A stretch of 64,000 nucleotides of DNA from Mesostigma viride (GCA_009746045.1 RPFO01001284.1:62001-126000), one strand, 5' to 3'. Positions 32,710 to 46,499 are shown, counted from the stretch's first letter. A program made the numbers and translations. Notes: generated by a model from the sequence alone, not told the origin.

Positions 32710-33400
32710 CCAAGTGGGCGCGAACTTGGAGTTCGGCGTTCAGTGTAAATGGCTGAGTCCTTTGTACGGCCAAAAGTGTAATGATGCCTGGCCTGACTTG
32801 ACTTTTTGGGACCTATGTGCGGAGGCACTTAATATCCCCTTTGGTTTGCACATGAGCAATGAGGATTTGTACGCTGATTTGCCATATGTTTCTTGGGCAC
32901 AGGCGCCTGGGCCTAGCCGGGCACCTGGCCCGCACAGACCAGGTAGACACATCAGATAGACTAGCTGCCAGGCACCAAGCCCACACAGCCCGGGCGTTTT
33001 GTCCTCACATGGCGTGCCCCAGGCCGCGCGCCGCAGCCGCCCGGGCCGCCATCCGTGGACTTTTCGTGATAGACTCGGCATGGTCATGTGCTACCCTAGA
33101 CGGGACGGGCTCACGCCCGGGCAGCCTCCTGGTTTGTCTGTAGTATGGAGGCATGCTCACGTGACGCAGTCACGTGTCTATTAATTAATTAATTAATTAA
33201 TTAATGGAGGCAGATGGCTCGCAAGGAATAGGTGGCAAGCAGTGATGAAGGAGACCACCCCCAAGTCAGCGAGGGCTCCGAGTGTGACCCAGTTTGGCAT
33301 TCATTGCGATTCGGGCCGTGGTGCCCACAACCCTGTAACTAGGAACTAGATTAATTAATTAATTAGTTCATGTACACGTGACTGCGTCACGTGAGCATAA
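32710..33400 (+). mobile_element. LINE 3' end, copy E
   Basis: Matches the C-terminal/3' end shared by the other copies: codons for NEDLYADLPYVS, then LGLAGHLARTDQVD, then TPGQPPGLSVVW, ending near GGGCCGTGGTGCCCACAACC. A ~52 bp insert at 33150-33201 is bounded by an 8 bp duplication TGGAGGCA and starts with the palindromic TGCTCACGTGACGCAGTCAC; the complementary palindrome recurs at 33375-33398. Frame broken. Confidence 0.8.
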
Positions 33401-34299
33401 GTCCTCAGTGGGAGGGGAACATGGGATGGAATGTATGATGCTAGCTATCTAGTTCCAGCAAATATCGGTATTCTCTGTATATAGTTAATAAACGCATGCG
33501 GGAAAGATAGGGCCGCTATGCCTTGGCCTGCATGTGGAAGGCTGTCTGCGACATGGGCTGACTAATTCGATCTGTACAAAGGGTTTCATGTTCGCCTGAA
33601 GTTTCCTTGGATGACCCGGTTGTTTATAAGGGTTGGTGGCTATTAATTAGTGGTCCGAGAAAAGTAATAGTAGTTTTTATACGACTTGCTTGCAAAGATT
33701 CGTATTTGGTTGTACCAGCTGAGGTTAGCTGGGGACCTGTAGGGTCGGCTGGTTGCGAATCTTTGACTGATGTGGGTTGTTTAGTGAGTCGTGATTAATG
33801 ATTGTGTAGTGGATTCGGACCGGCCCAAGGGGTCGATGGGCGAGTTTTATGTTTGTCAGTCTTGGGAACCTTGTACAACTACCTGTACGGTTAACACACT
33901 AGCCTGGGGGTGCGTGGCCACGTTGTTTGTAGTGGCGTTTTCAGCACTGTTCAGGCCGGCGTGTGACGCATGCCGGTGTTACTTAATTTAGGATGATGTC
34001 AGCTTGTGTGTCGGCGGACCATGCAAGCTAGGCAGGCAATGATCCGCAGTTGTTTCAATATCGTATCTCTCCCCAACAGCTAATAATATGGCGGAATCCG
34101 ATTCGTCCCAGCAATCTCAGGCCTCCGCCGCCCTGCACCAGCTGGCCACTTGACACCATGGCCTCCTTGATCTCCCCCTCGCACGATATGCCGGACGCTG
34201 TAGCGCATCCTGCCGCTCCACCGAACAGCGACCCTGCTATGGATACGGCGCAAGGAACCCCTTACGGTTAGGAAGCTGCCGGGTTTTTGCCTGGCACTG
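33401..34299. other. no gene recognised
   Basis: Moderately AT-rich spacer between two LINE fragments. No conserved frame or transposon terminus recognised. Confidence 0.45.
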
Positions 34300-36545
34300 A
34301 GTGACCAGGCAAGCCCTGCGTGACAACTCTTGAAAGGCGGAATACCACTCAGCCATCCGGCAAGCGACTGCCGAATGGGAGGACCTCCACATCCGCGAGT
34401 ACTTTGCCCACCTCGACGACCAACACGGCAAGTATGCTTGGGTTCGCCTGCGTCACGCCCAACGACCCGCCGGTGGCGCACAGGCAGCGCGCCGGACGCT
34501 GTCGGGTTCGCCGCAACAGCAGCTAGACCTTTGGTACTCCTCCCAGTCTCGGCTGCTTGGTGCCCCCCAGCCCCCCCCGCCGCTCAGCCCGTTCAATGGC
34601 GGCCGCCCCTGTCCGGCACCGGCGTCGGGTGTCCGGCGGCCCCGCGCCCACGCGCCACCCGCCGCTGAGTCGGACTACACGTACCCCCCTCTTATGGACT
34701 GAGACCCTGGACGACCCTGAGGAGTTGCCGGCGTTCACGGAGATCGCTAGCTGCGCACTCCCGCCCACCAGCTCCGCTTCTACGCTTTCGTTGGTCCCGA
34801 CCAGCTCCCCGCACCGGTGGTTAACCGGCGGCGCTCACGCAATTTCTGCTCGACGTCTGCAACCGGCTTCTGCTGGCTGATGCCGGCCGCCTATCCCTGA
34901 ATGGCAACACAGATCTTCCGGATGATGCTCTACAACAACAAAGGCTCTCCTGACGACCCCGCCAACTATGTACCAAGGAGTCTGCATCCAGAGTGCCGCG
35001 CTCAAGTTGTTCATGCACATGATCCTCACCCGCCTTTGTTCTGCTCTCGACTGTCACCTGGGGGAAAGCCAACTGGGGTTCCGGCCTGGTCGCACCAGGT
35101 ACCGTCATGGCCATCTTTGTCGCAAGCCGCCTCATTGAGGAGATCGCACTCCTGCAGCCTGGTGAGTTTCCCGCCAATGATCTTAATCTTTGTCGACTTT
35201 ATCAAGGCATTCGACTCTGTTCTCTGGGACGCTCTTTGGGCGGTTTTCGCCGGCCGCGCTCGCGTTCCCACCCCCCTGATTGCTGTCATCCGATCCGGCG
35301 CTGTATGATCGAGGGGTCGACCACCTCGGTGCGCACTCAACACGGCGATACCGGCCCGCCATGTCCACTGCAGACTGTCAGCTAGGCCGAGGCGTCTGGC
35401 AAGGCTGCGCCCTGTCATGCACCGTACCTGTTCATTATTGTATGTAGCGGATCAGTTATTTGTGTGCCAAGCATGTGCCCGCTTTACTAACATCGCTGGC
35501 CGTGCCAGCCCCTGGTCTCGAGATTTAGAATGAACCCGGCGAAGGGGAGCCGACTAACAAGCAGAATTTACTCGATGAGCTCATTTTATATGCCGACGAC
35601 ATCACGCTCATTGAGAAGCCGGAGTGCGCCGCCTGAACTTGGTTGGAATGCCTGGCTCTCGCGGCCCGGGCTGTTGGCCTCGAAATCAGCCCCACTGAGG
35701 ACGGAGGCCATGGCCCTCGGCCAGTCAGGTTGCCCCCCCCCCTCAGCCGGCTCCGCCTGTTCACCCCTGAGACGACACCCCAGTTTCCTTCCCCGCGCTT
35801 CAAGCTGCATGACGACCCAGACTGGTATCGGCATGGGCACAGCTCCACGAGCACCGTACGTCGCTGGTGGAGCAACCCGGCCACCCAGTGCCCCGGACAC
35901 GTCGAACGCGACCAATTCAAGTTCGCCATCCTGACCATCCTGACGTATGGAGCCGATCGAGACGTGGATGCTGACGCAGGAGCTGGAGCAGCAAGTCTCG
36001 ATGGCACGGTCACCAAGATGCTACGGAGTGCGCTCAACATTCCATTTAGCATGCGCATTTGCCATGAGGATTTGAATGCTGATTTATACCATATGCTTCC
36101 GACATTATTAGGCCCAGGCGCCTGGGCCTAGCCGGGCACAGGTCTGGCACGCACAGATCATGGGTAGACACGATGCCGGATACATAGCTCAGCAGGGCAC
36201 CAAGCCCGCCCAACCTGGGCGTTTTGTTCTCACCGGCATGGCGTCACTGCCCCGGGCCGAGCGCGGCCGGGCCGCCATCCGTGGACTTTCCGGGATATTA
36301 GGATAGGCATGGATCGTATGTGGTACCCACGTCACAATGCAGGGCTCACGCCAGGGCAGCCCCCTGGCATGTCTTTCTTTACAATCTGGAGGCAGATGGT
36401 TCGCAAGGATAGGTGGCAGGTAGTAATGAAGGAGACCACCCCCAAGCCAGTGGGGGGCCCACGTGTGACCATTGAGTTTGGCATTCACTGTGATTCGGGC
36501 GCCGTGGCCTGCCCACAACCCTGTTAATAGTATAACTAGGTCTAA
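34300..36545 (+). mobile_element. LINE copy B, most complete plus-strand copy, decayed
   Basis: Collinear with copy A, then with the family 3' end: REYFAHL at about 34395-34420, RT motif A FVDFIKAFDS near 35190-35220 (now in a different frame from its neighbours), YADD at 35589-35600 followed by ITLIEKPE, and 3' end similarity from about 36030 to 36530. Several frameshifts and stops interrupt it, so it is a pseudogene. Belongs to the LINE RT type with a V(W)QGC motif B, judging by copy A. Confidence 0.85.
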
Positions 36546-36674
36546 GTTAGATAGCACTGTAGCTCCATCCATCCCATGCACTCCATCCCATCGATCCCAT
36601 CCCACTCGACTGTACTGAGGACTTTATTTATATCAGTGCCCACGTAACGCGGTTACATGTTAATAAATCTAATG

Positions 36675-38215
36675 TGTTAATTAATCTAGTTCCTAGTTAC
36701 AGGGTTGTGGGCACCACGGCCCGAATCGCTATGGATGCCAAACTGGGTCACACGCGGAGACGGCCCGGCCCACTGACTGCAGTGGTTGGGGGTGGTCTCC
36801 TTCATCACTACTTGCCACCTAACCTTGCGAGCCATCTGCCTCCATACTACAGACAAACCAGGAGGCTGCCCGGGGGTGACAGAGATCCCATCCCGTCCAG
36901 GGTAGCACATGTCCATGCCCAGCCTATCATGCACGGAAAGTCCACGGATGGCGGCCCGGGCCGCTGCGGCGCACGGCCTGGGGCGCGTGTGAGGACAAAA
37001 TGCCCGGGCTGTGAGGGCCTGGTGCCTCAGGCAGCTAGTCTATCTGATGTGTCCACCTGGTCTGTGCGGGCCAGGTGCCCGGAGTAGGCCCAGGCGCCTG
37101 TGCCTAAGAATGTGGGAAACATATAATAATGGCAAATCAGCCGGTACAAATCCTCATTGCTATTGTACGTGCAAACCAATTAAGGGGATATCAAGTGCCT
37201 TGCGTAGCATCTTGATGACGTTGCATGCCGTCGAGTGGTTTCTTCAGCTCCGCTGCCTCAGCGTCCATGTCTCGGCGCCCGGCAGGTCAGGATCGTCAGA
37301 ATGACGACCTTGAACAGGTCGCGCTTGACGATCCGGGGTAGAGCGGGCCGGTTGCTCCACTGAGGCTGCGGCGGTGGTCATATGAATCGAGTTGCACCCA
37401 CGCCATGCCTATCCGGGTCGTCATGTCGTTGTCACAGTCGGGAAGCCAACTGCATGCCTAGCAACTTGAAGCGGCCTGAAGTAGGGAATTGACCTCGGTG
37501 TCGTCTAAGATTTGGAGTGGGGGCTGGGGCCCCGGTGCCCAACACGGAGGGCCAGGGCCTCCGTTTTGGGGCTGCATACTTCTAGCTAGTAGCTAGACCA
37601 ACAGCACGATGAGCGCCAGGCAGTCCAGCCAAAGTTGGGCAGACTCCGGCTTCTCAATGAGCGTGATGTTGTCGGCATAAATGAGGTCAGCTAGTAAATT
37701 CTGCTGCAGGTTGCATGGTCGGCACCCCTTCCCCAACCTTGTTCGTGATCACTAGGCCATGCAGGTGCGCGCCGGCCAGCCATGCATTGCAGAGCAAAGC
37801 GGCCGCACGTGCCTGGCGCATAACATAATCCACTACAATAATAAACAGGTACGGTGAAAGGACGCAACCCTGCCAGACGCCGGTCTGCAGTGGACATGGC
37901 GGGGTAAAGCCGTGTTGACGGTGCGCACCGAGGCGGTCGACCCCTCATACAGCGTGCGATTAACAGTAATCAGGGGAGTGGGGACGCGAGCGCGAGCGAG
38001 GACAGCCGCCCATGCATAGATCGAGCGGCCCAGAGGACAGAATCAAAAGCCTTGATGAAGGTCGACGAAGATCAGGATGGCGGGAAACCCACCAGGTTTC
38101 AGTGAGGAGCATCATATATTAATTCCTCGATCGAAGAGACGGCGCGCGACGAAGATTGCCATGACGGTGTTGCGCCTAGGACGAAAGCTCATTTGACTCT
38201 CCCCAAGAAGGTGAC
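36675..38215 (-). mobile_element. LINE copy C, inverted relative to B (tail to tail)
   Basis: Reads leftwards: RT segment at 37500-38210 closely matches copy A (the YADD region near 37670-37680 reads with V for the motif-flanking isoleucine). The 3' end at 36690-37200 is the reverse complement of copy B's. The two 3' tails face each other across about 130 bp (36545-36675). Its 5' side is cut at about 38215, where a plus-strand fragment begins. Confidence 0.8.
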
Positions 38216-40524
38216 GCGTGACCTCTTCAAGGTCGTCATTCTGACGATTCTGACCTACAGTACGGCGCCGCGACCGGGACACTGACGCAGGAGCTGGAGC
38301 AACGACGCAACGGTATGCAACGTCACCAAGATGCTGTGCAAGGCCCTTAACCCCTAAATGGTCTGGCTGCCGATTTTCCGCCTAAAACTGAGTTACAGCC
38401 GACACGTCGGCCCCTTCTCGGGGGACCAAATGCCGCGAAAACTATTGAGAATTAGGAAACGTTTAGCTGAGAAGATCGAAAGTTTATAATTTTCCTCACA
38501 GCATGGTACTAGGGTTTGCATACTTCTGACAAAGTTATAGAGGTGTTCTGGCCGGTCAAAGTACAAGGGGTCAGGGTACTTTTTCACGTACAACGTGCAT
38601 TCCGGAAAACGACGACCTGGCCATGGCGGCTTGCGCCCACGCATGGCATTTACGTTTTCGTTCGAATTTTCTGACCAAACTTAGGAAATTGATTTTATAC
38701 GTCCTAAAGATCACACAGGCCAATTTTTGGTTCGCGGGAATGCCATTTGATAGGTGTCGGCAGCGTTCTTGCTGGAAAAAACTGCGATCAGGCCGGACGA
38801 TAGAAACGTTGACAGCAATACCTTTCCGGCGTATTTTAAAGGATATATTGGTTTCTTTGTACTTTTTATGATACATAGTAGTCGTAAACGTGCAAGGGTG
38901 GCCAGAAATCGCCGAATCCAGCGACCATGCTGCACAACTTTGGTGTGCCGAAATGCGCCATTTTGCGGCCACCGCCTGGGCCAAGGTAACGCCATCCATG
39001 CCTGGTAAAGCTTCAGCATCGTTTTCCTATCGATGTTTGACGTTTATATATACGTTCTAGCTTGTGTAGCACATTCTTTTTGCATTATTCATGCTCTTTC
39101 TTGACCCTGGCCTGGCCCCTTTCTAAAACACCCTTCTTAGATGCTTCCCTCAGTCAGTTGACCTGCCACAGTGTGATGGTGATAAGTTTTAGATGCTGTA
39201 TGGGTTTGAATACCTCCATATATGTTTGTTATACATTTCCCACACACATATTGCATGAGTGTGAGGCAGTTGGCTGGTCTCTGTGGCATCATCAAGCATG
39301 TAACCGGTGAGTAGAAGCTTCCCATTGTCAGCATGTGCCACCAGGTGTGCTGGCCATCACCTGGCAAGCTATAGCAGCTTAGGCCTAGTTTATCCTTGCT
39401 AGGGCAAGCTGAAATAGGCTTAAAATCACTAGTTTGTTGGTGGCTGCCTCCTAGAATGCATGCCTTACGTAGGGTATCCGTACCACGTTACCTACGTGCA
39501 TGGACAAGGTGGCACCTGCACATAGGTGCCATGTAAGGGCAGTGTGATGATGCAGTTATGTTTCCCCATCATTGTGGAAGGGAAATGTATTGTGTGGCAT
39601 GGTTGGGGGCCATATTAGTAGGTATTAGTAGGTAGTATGCCCACTCCTACCCCCTTGGTTGCTTTTTACCAACGGTACCCCTATGGGCTGTACTGGGTGT
39701 AACTGCTGGCATACCCACCCAAATGATGACCCCAATGGCTCAAACTGTTCAGCAACTAATTGTTTATCATCCCTGAAGTGGTAGGTGCCTAGCTCTTACA
39801 ACATAATTCAAAATGCACATTCTACCAAAAATGAAAACGCTCGTCTTGACCCCCCTGACTTTGACGGCAGTTATACATGGCCTACCCTGCATATATGTAA
39901 GGTTGTGATATACCAACCCGAAGGGCAACTCATGGACATGCTTGGCCCCCAAGGACAGCCATTGGATATGGGTGGGTTGGATGGCATCTGGTTTGCAAAA
40001 TTGTGAAGTTACAGCCGATGCATCGGCAGTATTTCTGCCCATTTAGGGGTTAACATCCCCTTTGGTTTGTACATTACAGTAGTTAGTAATGAGGATTTGT
40101 ACGCTGATTTGCCCTATGTTTCCCACATTAATTCTTAGGCACAGGCGCCTCGGGGCCTAGCCGGGCACCTGGCCCGCACAGATCAGGTAGACACAGATCA
40201 GATAGACTAGCTGGCACCAAGCCCGCCGAGCCTGGGCGTTATGTCCTCACCTGGCGTGCCCCAGGCCGATCGCGGCACTGGGCCGCCACCCTTGGACTTT
40301 TCGTGATAGACTCGGCATGTACGTGTGCTACCCTATAGACGTGGCGGGCTCAGACCCGGGCAGCCTCCTGGTTTGTCTGTAATATGGAGGCAGATGGTAC
40401 GCAAGGATAGATTGCAAGTAGTGATGAAGGAGGACTGACCACCCCCAAGACTGTCTGTGGGGGCTCCGCGTGTGACCGCGTATGGCATTCATCATAGCGA
40501 TTCGGGCCGTGGTGCCCACAACCC
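38216..40524 (+). mobile_element. LINE fragment C2, interrupted by piggyBac-like element
   Basis: LINE sequence runs 38216-38350 (TGACGCAGGAGCTGGAGC...) and resumes at 40054 with the family 3' end to about 40524, split by the element at 38351-40049. It is interrupted again by the TIR element at 40525-45451. The tail continues after that at 45452-45570 with the family's CTAGGACCTAG and CACTGAGGACT strings. Confidence 0.8.
38351..40049. mobile_element. piggyBac-like non-autonomous element (TTAA target)
   Basis: Flanked by TTAA on both sides (38347-38350 and 40050-40053) with 11 bp inverted ends CCCCTAAATGG / CCATTTAGGGG. The surrounding LINE is continuous once the element and one TTAA are removed. 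TTAA target use is the piggyBac hallmark. No transposase frame recognised in its 1699 bp. Short palindromes GCCGACACGTCGGC and GCCGATGCATCGGC lie near the two ends. Confidence 0.82.
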
Positions 40525-41258
40525 TGGGGTCACCCGCAGTATCGCAACAAGAATCGCAACTTCGCAACTTTCCAGGTCGATCACTGAGGACCAAAAAACA
40601 CTTTTGTTGCGATTCTTGCGCCGGGGGACCGATTTTTCGGGAAAGTTGCGAATCGGCAAACGCATGGTATCGCAACTAAAGATACACCCCAACTTGAAGT
40701 ATGTCGATCACTCCTTGGCTGACCGGCGCGAAGAATCAACCGAAATGAAATGAGCGGCTCAAATGCTCACAATTACTGCGCGTACCATCATTTTCGGTAT
40801 CGCCAGCACACCAGGGGCTGAGCTTTCAGATACCCAAGTAGCATGGATATGGTTGCGCACTACTATATATGCTATACGCGATCTGGACCATCCGCAATGA
40901 GACGCGAGGAGTATACCCGAGGTGGCGTAGTCCGGCGCTTTATCTTCCTATGGAATGCGGCTATGCGACGATTCTGGCTGCTGGCTCAGGAACAACACAC
41001 TGAGTGTGGGACCCAGGGCCCAATAACCACAAACCCAGCCCTCTACAGCTTTTTCATGATCTAATGGGCCGTAACCAGGTATTCACCATTATGCCATAAG
41101 GCGATATGACTCAGGTCCACTGGCTTCCCTGGTCACATAACGCGCCCGCGATTAGCCCTTCACCTGTCACCTTCACACCGGTGTGTGACTACCTTCATTG
41201 GACATTTCCCATTTCACCTCTCTGGTCTATAATTGGATAATAAATATACCCATTTCCC

Positions 41259-41929
41259 CAAGGGGGGTACTCAAAAACAAGAAAATTTACACGACGCTGA
41301 ATTCGAGTAGATCTCGCGAAAACAAGCATGTTTGCCACTGGTCGCAACCCCAGGGGGTCTCTAGGTTAGAAGTTACAGAGCCTCAAAAACCGTTAACTTA
41401 AAGGGTAGTAGGTAGGTAGGGTGCCGGGCCGATATGGATTTTTTACACCAAAACACTTGGATTTTCTGCTAGCTCCCTGTATGGTCGGAATTTTGAAACG
41501 GTTTGACGGAAAAACTGATAGCACTTGGCGAGCTGAACGCAAATCTGCAGTCAAAATTTTCGCAGGTACCATAGAGGGGGGGGGGTTGCCCGCAAGATGG
41601 TGCTGCCCCTAGGCACGGAAGTATGCTGCCGTCTGCCACCACTATATACAAGGCTTCGGCTGTTCAGCGCCGTGCCGTGCCAGTATCGCGTCGCGCCGGC
41701 CAACGACCGATTTCAGAAAACCGGAATTTTCCCATACACCAATATGCTCAAACGGTAGAGCTCGCTGAGACGATCATTTTTGCTCCCTAGGTCGACCCCT
41801 AGAACCCATGGGACCTCGGGGTTTTGCTAGGTATAGCGCCTACGTGCTAGGTAGGTAGGGTCCAAGGGCCAACTTTTGGAAATTTTCAGAAGTATGTGTC
41901 TGATATTTATGTTTTGAGTACCCCCCTTG
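41259..41929. mobile_element. MITE with 18 bp TIRs and 7 bp target duplication
   Basis: Inverted ends CAAGGGGGGTACTCAAAA at 41259 and its complement ending at 41929. Direct flanks are ATTTCCC on both sides (41252-41258, 41930-41936). 671 bp, no coding capacity recognised. Confidence 0.8.
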
Positions 41930-43769
41930 ATTTCCCCGAAAAAAATGAGCGGCGTGGAGTTCAGCAAGGGCATTGTATGTATATAGTAGACTGTCAGGGG
42001 CACGCTGTGTAATTATATGTGTAATTAATGCGACAGTATGCGTTTCACCGCCTCACAGGCGGATGATCGTGTTTTGCTATGTTTTGCGTGCACAAGTGCC
42101 TGAGACACGGACATTCATAGCTCGTACTAAACGGATTGCATGGTGCAGGAGCATGGATGCATGGAGGCGTTCCAAAATTTGTAGGCATGATTGTTACGTC
42201 ATAAAATGCTATAGCTGCAGTGAGTGCAGTCGCACAACATCTCATGAGGCGCACATTATCTCGGGCTGGTTTTTACTGCGTCTACGCGCATTTATTATCA
42301 CGGGGGTGTCACTATGAAGGTAGCACTTGTTATTAGCTTCTGTATCATTGAATTTTTTGCAACCCGTGATTTTCGTATGATGTATTATGTACGCGTATTT
42401 CATCAGCGTTCAGGGCCAGGAAAGTCTCGACGCAGTGATGAGATTGCCTTTCTGTCATGAGATTGCTAGCTTTACGCCAGCCTTCTTTTTGCGGTTTCGG
42501 CATGGCGCAGTTTAGTGTCCCTGCGGGTACTGTCAACAAGGTAAAGTCGTTATATATCATTCGGTAAGTAATCTCGGACACGTTGTTGTTGAAGGTTTGT
42601 GGTGTTAATTAAGTTCGCTAACTTACTAATCCTGTGTACTAGTTTGCGGTTGTGGTTTTGTACAACCGTCGTCGTAAGATTTTCATCAGTTTTGTTCATG
42701 ATTAGCTGCGTCTGTACCTAATATTCTAGAATGACGATTGATTTAACGTCTAAATAAGTTGTAGATGGTAGCACGATGGTTTCTATTGCCTAAATTCTTC
42801 AGGAAAGATGGTATCAGGAAAGATGGCCAGTTTTTGGTCAGCCTTTTGGCTTTGCTAGTAAAGGACGCCTGTGCAGTTGTGCAGTCCATGCAACATCTAT
42901 GGAGGCCCTAGTGCCTTGCCAACGTAGAAAAGAAGTTCGATGCAGTGTTTGTATATTTTCATCCCAGGCATGCATATGGAGGTCATTTCTCATGTTCTGG
43001 ATGCATGGGTAACACCGCCCCTTGCACCCCCTTGCTACGTGTGCATTTGGGCCTTCGTTTGTGAAGACGTCGAATATTGCATTATCACTTAACATTGCAT
43101 TGTAAGTGTCTTTATTATCGCACTCGTGCACCCCCCTGAGATTAGTGCATATTTAGCACCCATAGGACATTGCAACATGACTAATGACATGACCCCGAAG
43201 TAACAGTCTTCCTATATGCGTGTGCCGGCTTTGGTTCCAGTATGGACACTAGATTGTTATCAGACTGGTTTCTGGACATTATCATGCATTAGGTGCAACC
43301 AGCCATAATTTGGGGTAGAGTTACACACTGGTCATCCAAGGGTTAAGCGCAGGCCAGCACGCGGTAAAATGCATGGTGACTGTGCATCAATATTAATTAA
43401 AAAATCAAATTACGACACGCAGACGCTACACGTTGATCAGGCGTCCCGTGACCGCCATGCGACCATTAAAAGTTGTTGCGTATATTACATCCTCTATGAT
43501 GTGGAGGCGGAGATGGAATGAGTATCTATAATCTAACCTTGAGTGACAGCCTGGTTGCTGGCGTCACGGCCCGAATCACTGTTATTACACTTGTACTGAA
43601 TTGGGTCACATGCATACCCCCACCGACTTGGGGTTGGTATCCTTCATATATCCTGCCATGGACTGGAATCGTTGTCTCCTTGAATACATGTATGACTCAC
43701 ATGGGTCAGCAGGGGGCCTGCCCATATTCACCTCTATATTAATCCCTAAAAGGTGCTTACATTGTCCTA

Positions 43770-44540
43770 GGTTGCATTCATGCATGCATTCGCGTATCCA
43801 TGCATGCAAACACTTCCATCCCTGCAAGCATTCACGCATCCATGCACGCAAACACCATCCATTCGCGCAAGCATTCACGTATCCATGCATGCAAACACCA
43901 TCCACCCCAAGCATTCACACATTCATCCATGCAAACACCTTCCATCCATGCAAGCATTCACGTATCCATGCATGCAAACACCATCCACCCCAAGCATTCA
44001 CACATTCATCCATGCAAACACCTTCCATCCATGCAAGCATTCACGTATATCCATGCATGCAAACACCACCCATCCGTGCAAGCATTCACGCATCCATGCA
44101 TGCAAACACCATCCACCCATGCAAGCATTCACGCATCCATGCATGCAAACACCATTTACCCCAAGCTTTCGCGTATCCATGCATGCAAACACCACCCATC
44201 CATGCAAGCATTCACTTATCCATGCATGCAAAGACGTACCACCACCCATCCATGCAAGCATAATTTCACGTATCCATGCATGCAAGCACCATCCACCCAT
44301 GCAAGCATTCACGCATTCATGCATGCAAACACCACCCAGTCCATGCAAGCATTCACGTATCCATGCATGCAAACACCATCCATACCTGCAAGCATTAATG
44401 CAATATTGATTCATGCAATTCAGTACCACCCATCCTGCGAGCATCCATGCAATTACCACCCATCCTGCGAACATTCACGTGCAATCCATGCATGCAGACA
44501 CCGCCATCCATTCGATGCAAGCATTCACGTTTCAATGCAG
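43770..44540. repeat. ~43-48 bp minisatellite (CATCCATGCATGCAAACACC)
   Basis: About 16 imperfect units with core GCATTCACGYATCCATGCAT, spacing about 36-48 bp. Open frames across it are repeat artefacts. Confidence 0.9.
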
Positions 44541-45589
44541 CCACCCATCCTCGGCCCGCAGCATCATGGCGAACACAGCGTTTCCCTTGCCCGGACTGAA
44601 AAACTGGACTGCCTCACCGCTTTAACAAAGACGGCTCAGGGCGATATATGTAGTCGCGCCTCAAAGTTGCACCCGCACGGTCAGCAAATGCTGGGCCGCT
44701 GCCATCCGCACTTCACAAACACACCCTCTTTCAGAATCTGTCCAGTATTGTTGCCTAATGCATCCCCGTTCGAAAGAGCGACATAATGAAACCACACTGC
44801 GAATGCATGAAACAACACAGTTTGTTTAACATGCCACGGCGCCGACTATACCTCAAGACCATAGCTGTGTAATGACGGCGGGACAATGACGGGGTAGTGA
44901 CGCGCAATGACGAGACGATGACGCGCGTGGTGAATAGGGAACTGTTTGATAACGAAAGGTTAGCACTTGGTTTTAGACTAATTATAGGTCGTTGATTATT
45001 CAATGAAGAGGTGGCACACTGTTGTTTTGGTTCATTCTTCATTCTTGCACTGACTTCCGCGCGGCCATGAATCCCACTGAACTGAACTGAACACCGCGCG
45101 CGGCAAGTCAATCGTCAACGGCGTTAACTATCGCAAGTACATATCGGAACCTGCACGCCGATTGGCGACAATTTATTAGTTTTGACGAAAGTGTATGGAG
45201 TACTTTTGGTATACTTGCAGGTTTGTTGCGATTCTGTTGCATTGCGGAGCCTCAAGAATGGGTGCATGGGTTACAGTTAATTGCGGAACTACATAGTTGT
45301 TGCGATACTCGAGCCGACGCTCCCATTTCTCATCCAAACATCACTTGTGAAAAGTGAAGGTGCCATGGTGTGCCCATACCTGTCCTCGAAGTGGATGATA
45401 TATATTTTTTTATTAGTTGCGATTCTTGTTGCGGTACTGCGGGTGACCCCACAGTACGCACTAGGACCTAGAAAGCTTACGCCATCATCCACTAGCTCCA
45501 TCCCATGTTCAGTCCCCTCCCAGGCACTGAGGACTTCAGTTATGCTCAAGTGGAGCAGTCACGTGTCTATGAATTATTCATTCCGAGGT

Positions 45590-46030
45590 GGCGGCCGATC
45601 GATCGAGAGCAGAACGAAGACGGTTGAGGGTCATGCGCTGCATGATGAAAAACTTGAGTGTGGCGCTCTGGATGCACACTGTTCGGTATAGTTGGCGGGA
45701 TCGTCAGGGGAACCTTTGTTTTTGTATATGTAGCTGTGCTGCCACTCAGCTGGAAGCGGCGGCGCATCGGCAAGCAGCTAGGAGGCCGGCTCTGACAGTG
45801 CAGACGTCAAGCAGGAACCCCGTGAGCGCCGTCAGTTTAATCACTGGACAGTCCTGAGCTGGTCAGGTCCTACGGCGGCGTAGAAGCGGAGTTGATTGGC
45901 GGCGGTGCGCAGCTCGGTCTCGGTGAACGGCGGTAGATCGTCGGGGTCGGCCTTGCAGGGGTTCCGTCAGGGGCGGGTACGTGTAGCCCTGCATGGCTGT
46001 CCTGCTCAGCGGTGGGCGGCGTGCCGGGCG
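45590..46030 (-). mobile_element. LINE fragment D (minus strand)
   Basis: Same orientation and order as copy A 630-1015: GAGAGCAGAACGAAG, CTCTGGATGCACACT, AGGGGAACCTTTGTTTTTGTA and GGTCGGCC...GGGGTTCCGTCAGGG blocks. Heavily decayed; ends at the MITE. Confidence 0.75.
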
Positions 46031-46062
46031 GCGCAGGTACAGTACGCCCCCCGCCTAGGCCG

Positions 46063-46197
46063 AGTTGAATAGCTTTTATTTAGTATCTATTATTACTTTC
46101 TGTGCGTCGACATTAAAGTGCAAGCACATCCTGCCGGCAGGATTTGCGTCGACTTAGTGTCGACGCACAAAAAGTAATAGCTAAAAGCTATTCAACT
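46063..46197. mobile_element. 135 bp MITE-like foldback
   Basis: Ends AGTTGAATAGCTTTTA and TAAAAGCTATTCAACT are complementary for 16 bp. Inner arms pair again around TACTTT(C/T)TGTGCGTCGAC, with a small central palindrome CCTGCCGGCAGG. No sure target duplication. Confidence 0.7.
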
Positions 46198-46423
46198 TAA
46201 AACCTTTGCGCGTGGGGCGAAATGCTGGGCGGCTCCCTAACTAGGGCTCTAGTACCGCATCCGGAATTCCCGATATTCGAATTATTCGAATCCCGGGTGG
46301 CCGGTTCCATATCTACCTCATGCGGCGATTAAATAGGCCCGGCCGGCGGTGCTCCGCAGCTATGGCCGGTTTCCGGCGCCCCAACAAATAATTAATCCCG
46401 CTCGGCACTGTCGATCCGCACGA

Positions 46424-46476
46424 GGTTTCGAACCCGGGGCCTCACTTGCGCTAACTTCTATAAGCCGATTCAACTA
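46424..46476 (-). other. tRNA-like pol III A/B box pair (SINE head or tRNA relic)
   Basis: On the minus strand TAGTTGAATCGG (46476-46465) fits the A-box TRGYNNARNNGG perfectly. GGTTCGAAACC (46434-46424) fits the B-box GGTTCGANNCC perfectly. They are 30 bp apart, as in tRNA genes. D-arm and acceptor pairing are poor, so it is not a functional tRNA as read. Confidence 0.5.
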
Positions 46477-46499
46477 CAGTGTCCAGATTATGTTATGCG

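Larger units (their letters stand above)
40525..45451. mobile_element. 4.9 kb terminal-inverted-repeat element
   Basis: Ends are 37 bp inverted repeats with one mismatch, starting TGGGGTCACCCGCAGTA and ending CGCAACAAGAATCGCAACT. Subterminal TTGCGAT/GTTGCG motifs cluster at both ends (40560-40680, 45225-45320). It sits inside a LINE 3' tail. A target duplication could not be identified, and no transposase was recognised, so superfamily is unknown. It carries a nested MITE (41259-41929), a LINE 3'-end scrap (about 43555-43640, minus) and a minisatellite. Confidence 0.7.
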